This document shows, one piece after another, positions 26,797 to 36,787 of a DNA stretch of 64,000 nucleotides. Positions within the stretch are counted from its first letter, which is position 1. Each line of letters starts with the position of its first letter. The notes beneath the pieces are model-generated. The model saw only the letters and a program-made list of their open reading frames with translations, was not told the DNA's origin and did not search any database. A program made the translations under genes and the position numbers. The stretch comes from Pseudonocardia sp. CNS-004 (GTDB taxonomy: Bacteria; Actinomycetota; Actinomycetes; Mycobacteriales; Pseudonocardiaceae): NCBI GenBank assembly GCA_001942185.1, contig MKJV01000068.1:486413-550412 (forward strand). The letters run 5' to 3'.

Positions 26797-28276
26797 ATGA
26801 CGCGGCCGCTCCCGGCCGACCCGTGGCCCGCGCTGTGGGCGCTGGTCGTCGGGTTCTTCATGATCCTGGTGGATGCCACGATCGTGTCGGTGGCCACGCC
26901 GGCGATCATGGAGGACCTCGGGGCCGACGTCGCGTCCGTCGTGTGGGTCACCAGCGCCTACCTGCTCGCGTACGCGGTGCCGCTGCTCGTCACCGGGCGG
27001 CTGGGCGACCGCTTCGGACCCAAGCAGGTCTACGCCGTCGGCCTCGTGATCTTCACGTTGGCGTCGCTGTGGTGCGGGTTCGCCGGAGGTGTCGAGCAGC
27101 TGATCGTCGCGCGGATCGTCCAGGGCCTCGGCGCGTCGCTGATGAACCCGCAGACCATGGCCGTGATCACCCGCACCTTCCCCGCCGACCAGCGCGGGCG
27201 GGCGATGAGCCTGTGGGGCGCGGTCGCGGGCGTGGCCACGTTGGTCGGCCCGATCCTCGGCGGGGTGCTGGTCGATGGCCTGGGCTGGCAGTGGATCTTC
27301 TTCGTCAACGTGCCGGTCGGGGTCGTCGCGCTCGTGCTGGCCCTGCGGCTCGTGCCCGACCTGCCCACCCACGTCCACCGGTTCGACGTGCTCGGCGTGG
27401 TGCTGAGCGCGTCGGGATGTTCCTGCTGGTGTTCGGCATCCAGGAGGGGCAGACGTTCGACTGGGGCCGCATCGCCGGGCCGGTCTCGGTGTGGTCGATG
27501 ATCGTCACCGGGATCGTGGTGCTCGCGGGTTTCGTGTTCTGGCAGGTCCGCAACAAGGGCGAACCGCTGATGTCGCTCACGCTGTTCCGCGACCGCAACT
27601 TCAGCCTCGCCAACGTCGCCATCACCACGGTCGGGTTCACGGTCACGTCCATGGCGTTCCCGCTGATGCTGTACGCGCAGGGCGTACGCGGGCTCACCCC
27701 CACCGGGTCGGCGCTGCTCCTCGCGCCGATGGCGGTGCTGTCCGGGGTGCTCGCGCCGCTCGTCGGCCGGCTGGCCGACCGCCACCACCCGCGCCACGTC
27801 GCAGGCGCAGGCCTCCTCGGCTTCGCGGTGGGGCTGGTGTGGCTCGCAGCCGTGATGGTGCCGGGTGCGCCGATCTGGCAGCTGCTGCTGCCGCTCGCCC
27901 TGCTCGGCACGTCCAGCGCGTTCATCTGGGCGCCGATCGGGAGCACGGCCACCCGCAACCTCCCGATGGCGCACGCCGGTTCCGGCGCCGGTGTCTACAA
28001 CACCACCCGGCAGGTGGGCGCGGTGCTCGGCAGCGCGGGTATCGCGGCCATGATGGAGTCGCGGCTGGCCACGCTGCTGCCGGGGATGTCCGGCGACGCC
28101 GAGGCCGCCGTCAGCGGCTGGCACCGGAGCAGCACGGTGCCTACGCCGCCGCGATGGCGCAGTCGCTCCTGCTGCCCGCGGGCGTGCTGCTCGTCGGGCT
28201 GGTCGCGGTGCTGTGCTTCGCGCGGCCCGCCCACCTGCGCCCGGCGCCCACACCGGCAGCGACGGCGGCCGGCTGA
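26797..28276 (+). CDS. MFS transporter, DHA2 family (frameshifts near 27415 and 28125)
   Basis: About 493 residues when two lost bases are restored. The first part holds [19 protein letters not shown] and [19 protein letters not shown]; the second, from [17 protein letters not shown], covers the middle helices ([20 protein letters not shown]); the third ends with [20 protein letters not shown]. The order and spacing match EmrB/QacA-type 14-helix exporters. The losses fall at a G run near 27415 and near 28125. A stand-alone multidrug or metabolite exporter; substrate unknown. Confidence 0.82.
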
Positions 28277-28280
28277 CGCG

Positions 28281-28469
28281 TCAGCCGCCCCAGTACTCGT
28301 CGGGTGCCGCGTCCTCTGCCGGGGCGTGGCGGGCGCACCAGCCCAGGTGCACCGGACGTTCTTCGCACCCCGGCGCTTCACAACGGCTGAGCCGGGCCCA
28401 CAGCCCTCGCAGCCGCTGCGGCGCGCCGTCGGCAGGCCCCTCCGACGGTCGTGGCGTCGCGATCGTCAT
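28281..28469 (-). CDS. Small cysteine-rich protein
   Basis: A 62-residue protein with the core SRCEAPGCEERPVHLGWCAR followed by HAP and an acidic end DEYWGG. Three Cys and two His residues in a compact segment suggest a single zinc-binding knuckle. The ATG follows GGGGGGAAG. It is convergent with the MFS gene (4 bp apart) and divergent from the VOC gene. Function unknown. Confidence 0.55.
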   Translation of the reverse strand: MTIATPRPSEGPADGAPQRLRGLWARLSRCEAPGCEERPVHLGWCARHAPAEDAAPDEYWGG

Positions 28470-28591
28470 TCTTCCCCCCGTGCAACCCCTGTTGCGCTGG
28501 AATTATCGGGCACCGGCGGTCACCCGTTAGCGGCCCGTGGGGAGATCGCCGAAAAGCACCTCGTGTAGTGCCCGCTCGACAGGAGATCGCG

Positions 28592-28993
28592 ATGGCCTCT
28601 CGTCTGAACCCGTACCTGAACTTCGGGGGCAACGCGCGGGCGGCGCTGGAGTTCTACGCCGACGTATTCGGCGGCACCCTCACGATGAGCACCTACGGCG
28701 AGTTCGGGTCCCAGGACGCCCCGGAAGCCGACAAGATCATGCACGGGATGTTGGAGACACCCGGCGGTTACACGCTGATGGGCGCCGACAACCCGCCGGG
28801 GATGGAGCTGACGCCCGGCAACGACGTCTCGCTCAGCCTGAGCGGCGACGACGGGGACGAGCTGCGCGGCTACTGGGCGAAGCTCGCCGACGGCGGCACC
28901 GTGGACGTCCCGCTCGAGAAGCAGATGTGGGGCGACGAGTTCGGCATGTGCGTCGACCGCTTCGGCGTGCGCTGGCTGGTGAACATCTCGTAG
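28592..28993 (+). CDS. VOC-superfamily protein (PhnB/glyoxalase-like)
   Basis: A 133-residue protein with the two beta-alpha-beta-beta-beta units of the VOC fold: RLNPYLNFGGNARAALEFY, VFGGTLTMSTYGEFG, KIMHGMLETPGGYTLMGADN and GDEFGMCVDRFGVRWLVNIS. The last block is typical of the PhnB-like 3-demethylubiquinone-methyltransferase-type subgroup. AGGAGAT precedes the ATG. These proteins often bind no metal, and the function is usually unknown; an antibiotic-binding or isomerase role is possible. Confidence 0.85.
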   Translation: MASRLNPYLNFGGNARAALEFYADVFGGTLTMSTYGEFGSQDAPEADKIMHGMLETPGGYTLMGADNPPGMELTPGNDVSLSLSGDDGDELRGYWAKLADGGTVDVPLEKQMWGDEFGMCVDRFGVRWLVNIS

Positions 28994-29115
28994 TGCCGCT
29001 CGCCCGTACCCCCGCGGGGTCACCTCCGGCGCGGGTGGTGAACTCTTCTCCGGGGGATCGCGTGTCCCCTGTGGCGGACCGCCCGGGTCCGCGGTACCCG
29101 GAGGTGCGCAAGCCG

Positions 29116-30771
29116 ATGTTCCTGCGACGCCTGGCCCGGACGGGCCTGGGCCCAGGGCCGGGGCGACCGGTCGTGGCGCGGGTGGTCACGGTGCTGGCCG
29201 CCCTGTTCGTCCTCGCCCTCCTGATCGCGCCGAACCGGCTCGACCTGCTCACCCCGGCCGCGTTCCTCCGGCTGCCGGTGGAGGCGCTGGTGGGCGTCGC
29301 CGTCGTACTCCTGCTCCCCGCGAGGGCCCGCAAGCCGGTGGCGGTGGTCGGCGGCGCGGTGTTGGGCGTGCTCACCGTGCTGAAGATCCTCGACGTGGGT
29401 TTCTCCGCGGTGCTCGCCCGCCCGTTCGACCCCGTGCTCGACTGGGCCCTGCTCGACGACGGGCTCGGCTTCCTCGGCTCATCGACCGGCCCGACCGGGC
29501 AGGTCGCCGCGGCGGTCGCCGCCGTCGTCCTCGCCGTCGGCCTGCTCGTGCTCGTCACGGCGGCGGTCGTGCGGCTGGCCCGCGTCACCGCGGCGCACCG
29601 GCGGCCGGCGCTGCGCGCGCTCGCCGTGCTCACCCCCGTCTGGCTCCTGGCCGCGGTGCTGGGGGTGCCGGTGACGTCGGCGAGCACGGCGGTGGCCGCC
29701 GGGGAGCGGGCGCTGCAGGTGCGCACGAGCCTGCTCGACCAGCAGGCGTTCACGGCGGCGCTCACCACCGACCCGTTCCGCGACGTGCCCGCCGACCAGC
29801 TCCTCACCGCGCTGCACGGCAAGGACGTGGTGCTCGCGTTCGTCGAGAGCTACGGGCGCAGCGCGATCGAACGGCCCGAGCTCGCAGGCCCGGTCACCGC
29901 AGCGCTCGCCACGGGCGGCGCTCAGCTCGCCTCGGCCGGTTTCGCGGCCCGCAGCGGCTTCCTCACCTCACCGGTGGTGGGCGGCAGCAGCTGGCTCGCG
30001 CACGCCACGATGCTGTCCGGGATGCGGGTGGCCAACCAGGCCCGCCACGACGCGCTGATGGCGAGCAACCGGCTCACGCTCGTCAGCGCGTTCGCCAAGG
30101 CCGACTGGCGGACCGCCGCCGTCATGCCGGGTACCACCGGGGAGTGGCCGGAGGCCCGCTTCTACGGCCACCAGCACGTCTACGACTTCCCCGCACTCGG
30201 CTACCGCGGGCCCGACCTCGGCTGGGCGAGCGTGCCCGACCAGTACACGATGTCGGCGTTCGAACGCGCGGAACACGCACGTCCCGACCGGCCGCCGCTG
30301 ATGGCCGAGATCGCACTCGCGTCCAGCCACGCCCCGTGGCCGCTCATCCCCCCGGTGCTCGGGTGGGACGAGGTCGGCGACGGCTCGATCTTCCACACGC
30401 TCACCACCGGTGAGCCGCGGGACGCGGTGTGGGCGAAGGGGATCGACGCGGTCCGCTCCGCGTACAGCCGCTCGATCGCCTACTCCCTGGAGACCCTCAC
30501 CTCGTGGGTGCAGGCCTCGGGCGACGACGACCTGGTGCTCATCGTGCTCGGCGACCACCAGGCAGCACCGATGATCATCGGCCCGGACGCCGGCGCCGAC
30601 GTCCCGGTCTCGATCATCACCCGCGATCCCGGCGTGCTCGACCGGATCTCCGGGTGGGGGTGGGAGGACGGCCTGCTCCCCGGCCCGGACGCCCCCGTGT
30701 GGCCGATGGAGGACTTCCGGGACCACTTCCTCTCGACGTTCGGTCCCGACCCGGCGCCCGTGGCGCACTGA
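29116..30771 (+). CDS. Membrane-anchored sulfatase/phosphatase-like protein
   Basis: About 551 residues. The N-terminal third has four or five helices (VLAALFVLALLIAP, LVGVAVVLLLPA, VAAVVLAVGLLVLVTAAVV, LTPVWLLAAVLGVPV). The large extracytoplasmic domain has alkaline-phosphatase-superfamily features: DVVLAFVESYGRSAIE, GGSSWLAHATMLSG (nucleophile region), SHAPWPLIPP and LIVLGDHQAAPMI. This arrangement resembles LtaS-type sulfatases that act on phosphoglycerol or cell-envelope groups. The start is ATG 29116 with GGAGG upstream; GTGs further 5' are possible. No close functional homologue can be named. Confidence 0.75.
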   Translation: MFLRRLARTGLGPGPGRPVVARVVTVLAALFVLALLIAPNRLDLLTPAAFLRLPVEALVGVAVVLLLPARARKPVAVVGGAVLGVLTVLKILDVGFSAVLARPFDPVLDWALLDDGLGFLGSSTGPTGQVAAAVAAVVLAVGLLVLVTAAVVRLARVTAAHRRPALRALAVLTPVWLLAAVLGVPVTSASTAVAAGERALQVRTSLLDQQAFTAALTTDPFRDVPADQLLTALHGKDVVLAFVESYGRSAIERPELAGPVTAALATGGAQLASAGFAARSGFLTSPVVGGSSWLAHATMLSGMRVANQARHDALMASNRLTLVSAFAKADWRTAAVMPGTTGEWPEARFYGHQHVYDFPALGYRGPDLGWASVPDQYTMSAFERAEHARPDRPPLMAEIALASSHAPWPLIPPVLGWDEVGDGSIFHTLTTGEPRDAVWAKGIDAVRSAYSRSIAYSLETLTSWVQASGDDDLVLIVLGDHQAAPMIIGPDAGADVPVSIITRDPGVLDRISGWGWEDGLLPGPDAPVWPMEDFRDHFLSTFGPDPAPVAH

Positions 30772-30798
30772 CGTGCCCGCGGCGTTCGAGCCGGGTGA

Positions 30799-31702
30799 TC
30801 ACCGGATGCGCCCCGCCGCGCCGAGCGCCTCGACGAGGACCTCCGTGAGCAGGCGGCGCCGTCGCCCGGTTCGTCCAGGTCCGGGTCGTAGATCGCCAGG
30901 TCGACGCCTGCGATGCGGGGATCGTGCAGAAGGGGCACGAGCGTCTCGACGAGCTCGGCGGGCCGCAGGCCGTCCGGCTCCGGGCTGTCGACCGCGGGCA
31001 TCACGGACGGGTCGAGCACGTCGGCGTCGAGGTGGACCCAGATTCGGTCGACGCCGGGCGCCATCGCCCCGAGCGCGCGCTCGGCCGCCGTCCCGCACCC
31101 GGAGGTGCGCATCTCCTCGACGGGCGCCAGCACGGCGACCGACTCCCTGGCCTCCGCCAGCAGCGGGTCGTCGGGCTCGTGCATCCCGAGTGCGGCCGTG
31201 TCGGCGCCCGGACGTAGGGTCGCAGGCCCTCGATGTCGGTGAGGTCGGGCTGCCCGCGGCCGGTGACCAGCGCGAGCCCCTCGCCTGCCGCGGCGCCGAC
31301 GGCCGTCGAGTTGCCCGGGTGCCGGAAGTCGGAGTGCCCGTCGAGGTACACCAGGCCGGGACGGCCGTGGCGGCGCAGGCCGAGCAGCGTGCCGAGCAGG
31401 ATGCTGCAGTCGCCGCCCAGCACGAGCACGAACGCGCCGGGCGCCGCGTGCCGCTCCACGCGGTCGGCCAGCGCCGCGGAGTAGCACGCGATCGCGGCCG
31501 CGTTGAAGACGCCGTCGCCCTCCGCCCAACCGCCGCGGTCGTAGCGGGGTGGGGTGACCACGCCGCCCTCCTCGGCGCCGAGCCGGGCGAGCAGGCCCTG
31601 GTCCCGCAGCGCGCCGGCGAGCTTGTGGCAACCGGGCACGGTGCCGGGGCGCGGCGGGCGCAGCCCGAGGTTCGACGGAGCGTCGACCACGACGATGCTC
31701 AT
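30799..31702 (-). CDS. Arginase/agmatinase (ureohydrolase) family protein (frameshifts near 31210 and 30865)
   Basis: About 301 residues after two lost bases. Metal-binding blocks are all visible: LVLGGDCSILLG (canonical GGDHS with His replaced by Cys), VYLDGHSDFRHP (DxHxD region), and WVHLDADVLDP with PAVDSPEPDGL. Ureohydrolases use a dimanganese centre to cleave guanidino groups. The His-to-Cys change in the first block is also seen in some actinobacterial members and may alter metal use. It is convergent with the sulfatase-like gene and divergent from the histidine kinase gene. Substrate uncertain. Confidence 0.75.
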
Positions 31703-31721
31703 GGCCCTTAGGGTGGCACCC

Positions 31722-32843
31722 GTGAACCGGGCGCTCGCGGTGCTCACCAGTGGCGCGTTCCTCACGCTGGTCATCGGGGTCGTCGGGGGCGGCGGACCCT
31801 TCGCCGCGATACCGGTCGGTGCGGCGTTCACGTTGCTGGGGGTGGCCGCCTTCGGGTGGGTGAGCAGGCGGGGGCGACTGCCGTTGTCGGCTGCGTACGT
31901 CACAGTCCAGCTCGCGCTGGCCTTCACGACGTTCGCGCTGGACCCGGGCGTGGCGACCACGCTCTTCTTCGTGGTGCTGGTGAGCCAGTGCGTGCTGGTG
32001 CTCCCCCGGCCGGCCACCGCCGCGATCGTCCTGCTCGTCCCGTTCGTGCACGCGCCCATGGGTTCATGGCAGGAAGCCTTGCGGGAGGGGATGGGCCTGT
32101 TCGCCGCGGTGGTGTTCGCCGCGGTCATCACCGAGCTGCTGCGGCGGGAGCAGCAGCTGCGCCACGACCTGGCCGAGGCGCACGCGCAGCTGCGCGACCA
32201 CGCCGCGCAGGCCGAGCGGCTCGCCACGGCCCAGGAGCGCAACCGCGTGGCCCGCGACATCCACGACGGACTCGGGCACTCGCTCACCGTCGTGCAGATG
32301 CAGGTCAAGGCCGCGCGGGCGGTGCTGCCCGCCGACCCGGCGAAGGCCGACGATGTGCTCGCGAAAGCACAGCAGCAGTCGGAGGAGGCGCTGGGTGCGG
32401 TGCGCCGGTCGGTGCGCGCCCTGCGCGAACCGCGCTCGACCGGACCGCTCCCCGAGGCACTGAACGCGCTCGCGGAGGAGGCCTCCGCGGCCGGGGTGCC
32501 CACCCTGCTCGACGTGTCCGGCACCCCGCGCCCGCTCCTGGACGACACGCAGGAGGCGCTGTACCGGGCCGCCCAGGAGGGGCTGACGAACGTCCGCAAA
32601 CACGCCGGGGCGAACCGGGCCGACCTGGTGCTGTCCTACGGCGAGAGCGCGGTCCGGGTGGAGGTCCGTGACGACGGGGTGGGCAGTGCCGGGAGTTCCG
32701 CCGGCTTCGGCCTGGTGGGGTTGCGGGAGCGGGCCGCCCGGCTCGGCGGGGAGTTGCGCGTCGAGTCGGCGCCCGGCGCCGGCCACACGCTGACGATGGA
32801 ACTGCCGACGACGGAACTGCCGACGACGGAGGTGCCGGGGTGA
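31722..32843 (+). CDS. NarL-type sensor histidine kinase
   Basis: About 373 residues with five or six N-terminal helices (LTSGAFLTLVIGVVGGGG to FAAVVFAAVITELL), a coiled-coil linker, the HisKA_3 box RNRVARDIHDGLGHSLTVVQ (phospho-His near 181) and an HATPase domain (ALYRAAQEGLTNVRKHAGA, VRDDGVGS, FGLVGLRERAARLGGEL). It ends with a twice-repeated ELPTT. The GTG at 31722 has AGGGTGG upstream; ATG 31701 is an alternative. It overlaps the response regulator start by four bases, so the pair is co-translated. The signal is unknown; the sensor has no large external domain. Confidence 0.9.
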   Translation: MNRALAVLTSGAFLTLVIGVVGGGGPFAAIPVGAAFTLLGVAAFGWVSRRGRLPLSAAYVTVQLALAFTTFALDPGVATTLFFVVLVSQCVLVLPRPATAAIVLLVPFVHAPMGSWQEALREGMGLFAAVVFAAVITELLRREQQLRHDLAEAHAQLRDHAAQAERLATAQERNRVARDIHDGLGHSLTVVQMQVKAARAVLPADPAKADDVLAKAQQQSEEALGAVRRSVRALREPRSTGPLPEALNALAEEASAAGVPTLLDVSGTPRPLLDDTQEALYRAAQEGLTNVRKHAGANRADLVLSYGESAVRVEVRDDGVGSAGSSAGFGLVGLRERAARLGGELRVESAPGAGHTLTMELPTTELPTTEVPG

Positions 32844-33496
32844 CTGCCGTCCGGGTCCTGCTCGTGGACGACCAGGCCCTCTTCCGGGAGGCACTGGCCA
32901 CGCTGCTCGCCGTCCACGAGGGCGTCGATGTCGTGGGCGAGGCGGGCGACGGCGACGAGGCGCTGCGCAGGGCCGCAGAGCTCGCGCCCGACGTCGTGCT
33001 CATGGACCTGCGCATGCCCGTGCTGGACGGCATCGGGGCCACCCGCAGGCTGCGCGTCGAGCAGCCGGGCGTCCGGGTGATCGCACTCACCACCTTCGAC
33101 GACGACGAGGACGTGTTCGCGGCACTTCGGGCCGGCGCGGTCGGCTACCTGCTCAAGGACGTGTCGTCGGCGCGGCTCGTCGAAGCGGTGCACGCCGCGG
33201 CCCGCGGCGAGTCGGTGTTGCAGCCGTCCGTGGCGGCGAAGGTCGTCGCCCGGTTCGCCCAGCTCCCCGACACGGCACCGGAGGCCCGCCCGCAGCCGCT
33301 CGTCGTGCCTCTGTCGGAACGCGAGCTGGGGGTACTGCGCCTGCTGGCCGACGGCCGCAGCAACCGGGAGATCGCCGCCGAGCTGTTCCTCGCCGAGGGC
33401 ACCGTGAAGAACCACGTGACGAACGTGCTGGCGAAGCTCGGTGCCCGCGACCGCACCCAGGCCGCACTGCGCGCCCGCGAGCTCGGCCTGCTCTGA
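32840..33496 (+). CDS. NarL/LuxR-type response regulator
   Basis: A 218-residue regulator with receiver domain (LLVDDQALFREAL, phospho-Asp near 56 in VVLMDLRMPVLDG, Lys in GYLLKDVS) and a C-terminal LuxR helix-turn-helix (LSERELGVLRLLADGRSNRE, TVKNHVTNVLAKLGARDRTQ). The GTG overlaps the kinase stop. It likely controls the downstream membrane protein and DJ-1 genes and perhaps distant targets. It is a LuxR-type regulator in this window that could in principle bind dyads, but no link to the 15-bp motif is shown. Confidence 0.93.
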   Translation: MTAVRVLLVDDQALFREALATLLAVHEGVDVVGEAGDGDEALRRAAELAPDVVLMDLRMPVLDGIGATRRLRVEQPGVRVIALTTFDDDEDVFAALRAGAVGYLLKDVSSARLVEAVHAAARGESVLQPSVAAKVVARFAQLPDTAPEARPQPLVVPLSERELGVLRLLADGRSNREIAAELFLAEGTVKNHVTNVLAKLGARDRTQAALRARELGLL

Positions 33497-33580
33497 CGAC
33501 CGGGGTCATGCCCGGTCATGACCCCCGCTCATGACTTCCGGCACCTGGCACGGGCCCCGGTGGCGACGACCCTCGTCGCC

Positions 33581-33973
33581 ATGACGACCACCACCCAGAC
33601 CCCACCCACCACCACCCGCAAGCTGATCCGCTTCGCCGCCCACTACGTCGAGATGGTCGCCGCCATGATCGTCGGGATGGTGGCGCTCGGTCCGCTCTGG
33701 CCCGCCGTTTGGGTCGTCCGCCCGGATGTGAACGCGATGACGATGGCGATCGACATGACCGTCGCGATGGCGCTCTGGATGCGCATCCGGCGCCATTCGT
33801 GGCCGCGTACGGCCGAGATGAGCGCGACGATGTTCCTGCCGTTCGCCGTGCTGCTCGTGCCGCACTGGCTGGGCGCGCTCTCCTCGACGGGACTGATGGT
33901 CGCCGCGCACGTGATCATGCTCCCGCTGATGCTGGCCGTCATGCTGTGGCGCCGCGCCGACTACTGGCACTGA
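33581..33973 (+). CDS. Small four-helix membrane protein
   Basis: A 130-residue protein beginning with Thr-rich MTTTTQTPPTTTRK, then four helices (FAAHYVEMVAAMIVGMVALG, AMTMAIDMTVAMALWM, AEMSATMFLPFAVLLVPHWL, LMVAAHVIMLPLMLAVML). Similar methionine-rich proteins are sometimes labelled FliP-like in databases, which is not justified. It lies between the two-component genes and the DJ-1 gene on one strand, so a shared regulon is likely. Confidence 0.7.
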   Translation: MTTTTQTPPTTTRKLIRFAAHYVEMVAAMIVGMVALGPLWPAVWVVRPDVNAMTMAIDMTVAMALWMRIRRHSWPRTAEMSATMFLPFAVLLVPHWLGALSSTGLMVAAHVIMLPLMLAVMLWRRADYWH

Positions 33974-33987
33974 CGGGACGGCGGGTC

Positions 33988-35353
33988 ATGAGAAATGTCC
34001 TTCTCCGTGCTGCCCGTGTCCTTGCCGCTGTAGTCGCCGTCCTCCTGCTGCCGGCGGGCTACGCGACGGTGTCCGCGACGGACGCCTTCGCCGCCCGGTA
34101 CGCACCCGGACCGGAGTGGGTCACCCCCGCGCTGGCCCCGGCCCCGCACGATCCGGCCAAGCCGACCGCCGTGGTCGTCGTGGGTGCGCGCGGGGCAGAG
34201 GTGTCCGACACACTCGTGCCGTACCAGATCCTCGCCGAAACCGGCCGGTTCAACGTCTACACGGTCGGCCCGGAACGGAGGCCGATCCCGCTGACGGGCG
34301 GCCTCGACCTCGTCCCCGACCTCACGTTCGACGACCTCGCCGACCTGGCCGCCCCGGCACTGGTGGTCGTGCCCGCCCTGCCCGACCTCGACGAACCCAC
34401 CACCGCCCCGGTCATCGCGTGGCTGCGCACGCAGGCCGAACGCGGCACCCAGCTGCTCTCCATCTGCAACGGCGCAGGGATCCTCGCCTCCGCCGGGCTG
34501 GTCGACGGCCGCCCCGCGACCGCCCACTGGATGCGGCTGCGCGCACTGGAGTCGGCCCACCCGCAGGTGTGGTGGGTGCACGGGCAGCGCTTCGTCGACG
34601 ACGGCGACGTCGTCAGCACCGCAGGCATCCTGTCCGGCGTCGACGGCACGCTGCACGTGGTCGAGCGGCTGCTCGGGCCGGCAGCGGCGCGCGACGCCGC
34701 CGCCGCGGTCGGCTGGCGGCACCACGCGACGGCCCGCCGCCACCCGTGACGACGGGCCTCCCCGTGCCCGCCCCCGCCGCGATCGTGAACGCCGGCTTCC
34801 GCTGGGACCCGCCGACCGTCGGCGTGGCGCTCACCGACGGCGTCGGCGAGATCGAGCTCGCTCCGTGTTCGACACGCAGGCCCACTCGCTGGCCTCCCGC
34901 ACCCTCGCCGTCACCACCGACGGCGGCCCGGTGCGTTCCCGGCACGGCCTGACCTTCCTCCCCCGCGCCGACCTCGCGACCGCCGCACCACAGCTCGACC
35001 GCCTGCTCGTGCCCGGGGCGACCGCGCCCACGACGGCGGCGATCCCGGGCAGCCCGGCACCCGAGTACGTCCACCGCGACCGGCCCGGCTTCGCCTTCGA
35101 CGCCACTGTGACCGACCTGGCCGCGCACACCGACCGGGCCACCGCCCACTGGGTGGCCACCGTGCTGGAGCTACCGACCGACGGGCTCCCGCTCGACGGG
35201 GCAGCGTGGCCGTGGGGGGCGACGTTCGTGCTCGTCACACTCGCTCTTCCGGGAACGGTGCTGGTCGCCGTGCTCCTGCGGCGCCGTCACCGCGGTGGTG
35301 CCGTTTCCGTTACATCAAATCATCACCAAGATCCTCGACCGGAGACGTGGTAG
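33988..35353 (+). CDS. Membrane protein with two DJ-1/PfpI domains (frameshifts near 34745 and 34862)
   Basis: About 455 residues after two lost bases. An N-terminal signal-anchor helix (AARVLAAVVAVLLLPAGYA) is followed by a DJ-1/PfpI domain with a nucleophile-elbow cysteine in LLSICNGAGILASAGLVDG near residue 160. A second, shorter DJ-1-like domain (VGVALTDGVGEIELA, then VFDTQAHSLASRTLAV) follows, and a C-terminal helix (TFVLVTLALPGTVLVAVLL) ends in RRRHRGG. The second domain shows no elbow cysteine. The layout suggests an extracytoplasmic sensor or stress protein fixed to the membrane at both ends. It ends 18 bp before the permease. Confidence 0.7.
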
Positions 35354-35371
35354 CCGTCACACTCATTCGCC

Positions 35372-36767
35372 ATGGTGGACTCAGCCCCAGCCCCTACGCA
35401 GCCCGAGCTCAAACGCGCGATCGGCCCCGGCCTCCTGCTGTTCTTCGTGGTCGGCGACATCCTCGGCACGGGGATCTACGCCCTGACCGGCTCGGTGGCC
35501 GCCGAGATCGGCGGCGCCCTCTGGCTGCCGTTCCTCGGCGCGTTCATCGTCGCGTTCCTGACGGCGTTCAGCTATCTGGAGCTCGTCGGGAAGTTCCCGG
35601 CGCGGGCGGGGCGGCGCTGTACACGCACCGCGCGTTCGGCGTCCAGTTCCTGACGTTCATGGTCACGTTCACGGTGATGTGCTCGGGCGTGACGTCCGCG
35701 GCGTCGGCGGCCAAGGCGTTCGGCGACACCTACCTGAAGGCGTTCGCGGACCTGCCGCTCTGGATCGTCGCGCTCGCCTTCGTCGCGGGCCTCGCGATCA
35801 TCAACTTCCGGGGCGTCGGCGAGTCGGTGAAGGCGAACGTGCTGCTCACCTGCATCGAGGTGACCGGTCTGGCGATCATCATCATCGCGGGGCTGTGGGC
35901 GATCGGCGGCGGGCAGGGCGACGCCGGCCGGCTCACCGAGATCAACACGGGGGACAGCGGGCAGTTCCTGGCGATCACCACCGCGATCTCGCTCGCGTTC
36001 TTCGCCATGGTCGGGTTCGAGGACTCGGTGAACATGGCCGAGGAGACCAAGGACCCGGTGAAGATCTTCCCGAAGGCGATGCTCCTCGGGATGGCCGTCG
36101 CGGGCACCATCTACGTGGTCGTCGCGATCATCTCCTCGATGCTGCTGCCGTCCGGCGATCTCGCCGAGGCCGGAGCGGCGCGCTGCTCGCCGTGCTGGAG
36201 GTCAGCGCGCCCGGCTTCCCGCTGCAGCTGTTCGCGGCGATCGGCCTGCTCGCTGTGATCAACTCGGCGCTGATCAACATGCTGATGGCGAGCCGCCTGC
36301 TCTACGGCATGGCCAACGAACGCGTGCTGCCCACCGTCTTCGCCACTGTGCACCCCACCCGCCGCACGCCGTGGGTGTCGATCGTGTTCAGCAGCATCAT
36401 CGCCTACATCCTGGTGGTGAGCGTCGACCTGAGCGTGCTCGGTGGCACGACCGCGCTCCTGCTGCTCGCCGTGTTCACGATCGTCAACATCGCGGTGCTG
36501 GTGCTGCGCAAGCACAAGGTCGATCACAAGCACTTCCGCGCCCCGACCTGGGCACCCGTGCTCGGCGTGTTCCTGTGCGGCTTCCTCGCCACCCCGCTGT
36601 CCGGCCGCCCGGTGTCCCAGTTCATCATCGCCGGCATCCTGCTGGCGGTCGGCGGAGTGCTCTGGCTGATCAACCACCTGGTGGTCGGCCGCGTCGAGTT
36701 CGACCCGAGCCACCTGGACGAGAGCCGGGAGCACCCCCACCAGATCGAGCCGGACCAGAAGAACTAG
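35372..36767 (+). CDS. APC-family amino acid permease (frameshifts near 35610 and 36178)
   Basis: About 465 residues in twelve predicted helices. The first helix region has FFVVGDILGTGIYALTGSVA, the unwound-helix motif of APC transporters. The second frame gives ALYTHRAFGVQFLTFMVTF and FFAMVGFEDSVNMAEETKDP, a family hallmark; the third gives INSALINMLMASRLLYGMAN and the last helices. Two bases are lost, the first in a G run. It is probably a proton-coupled amino acid or amine importer; substrate unknown. No ribosome binding site of note precedes ATG 35372. Confidence 0.85.
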
Positions 36768-36787
36768 ATGCGCCGCCGCCGTGCTGA

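Noticed and set aside
30780..30806. GGGTGATCACCGGATG as a dyad copy
   Set aside because: Half-sites are arranged in the wrong order around GGTGATCACC, and it lies between two convergent gene ends.
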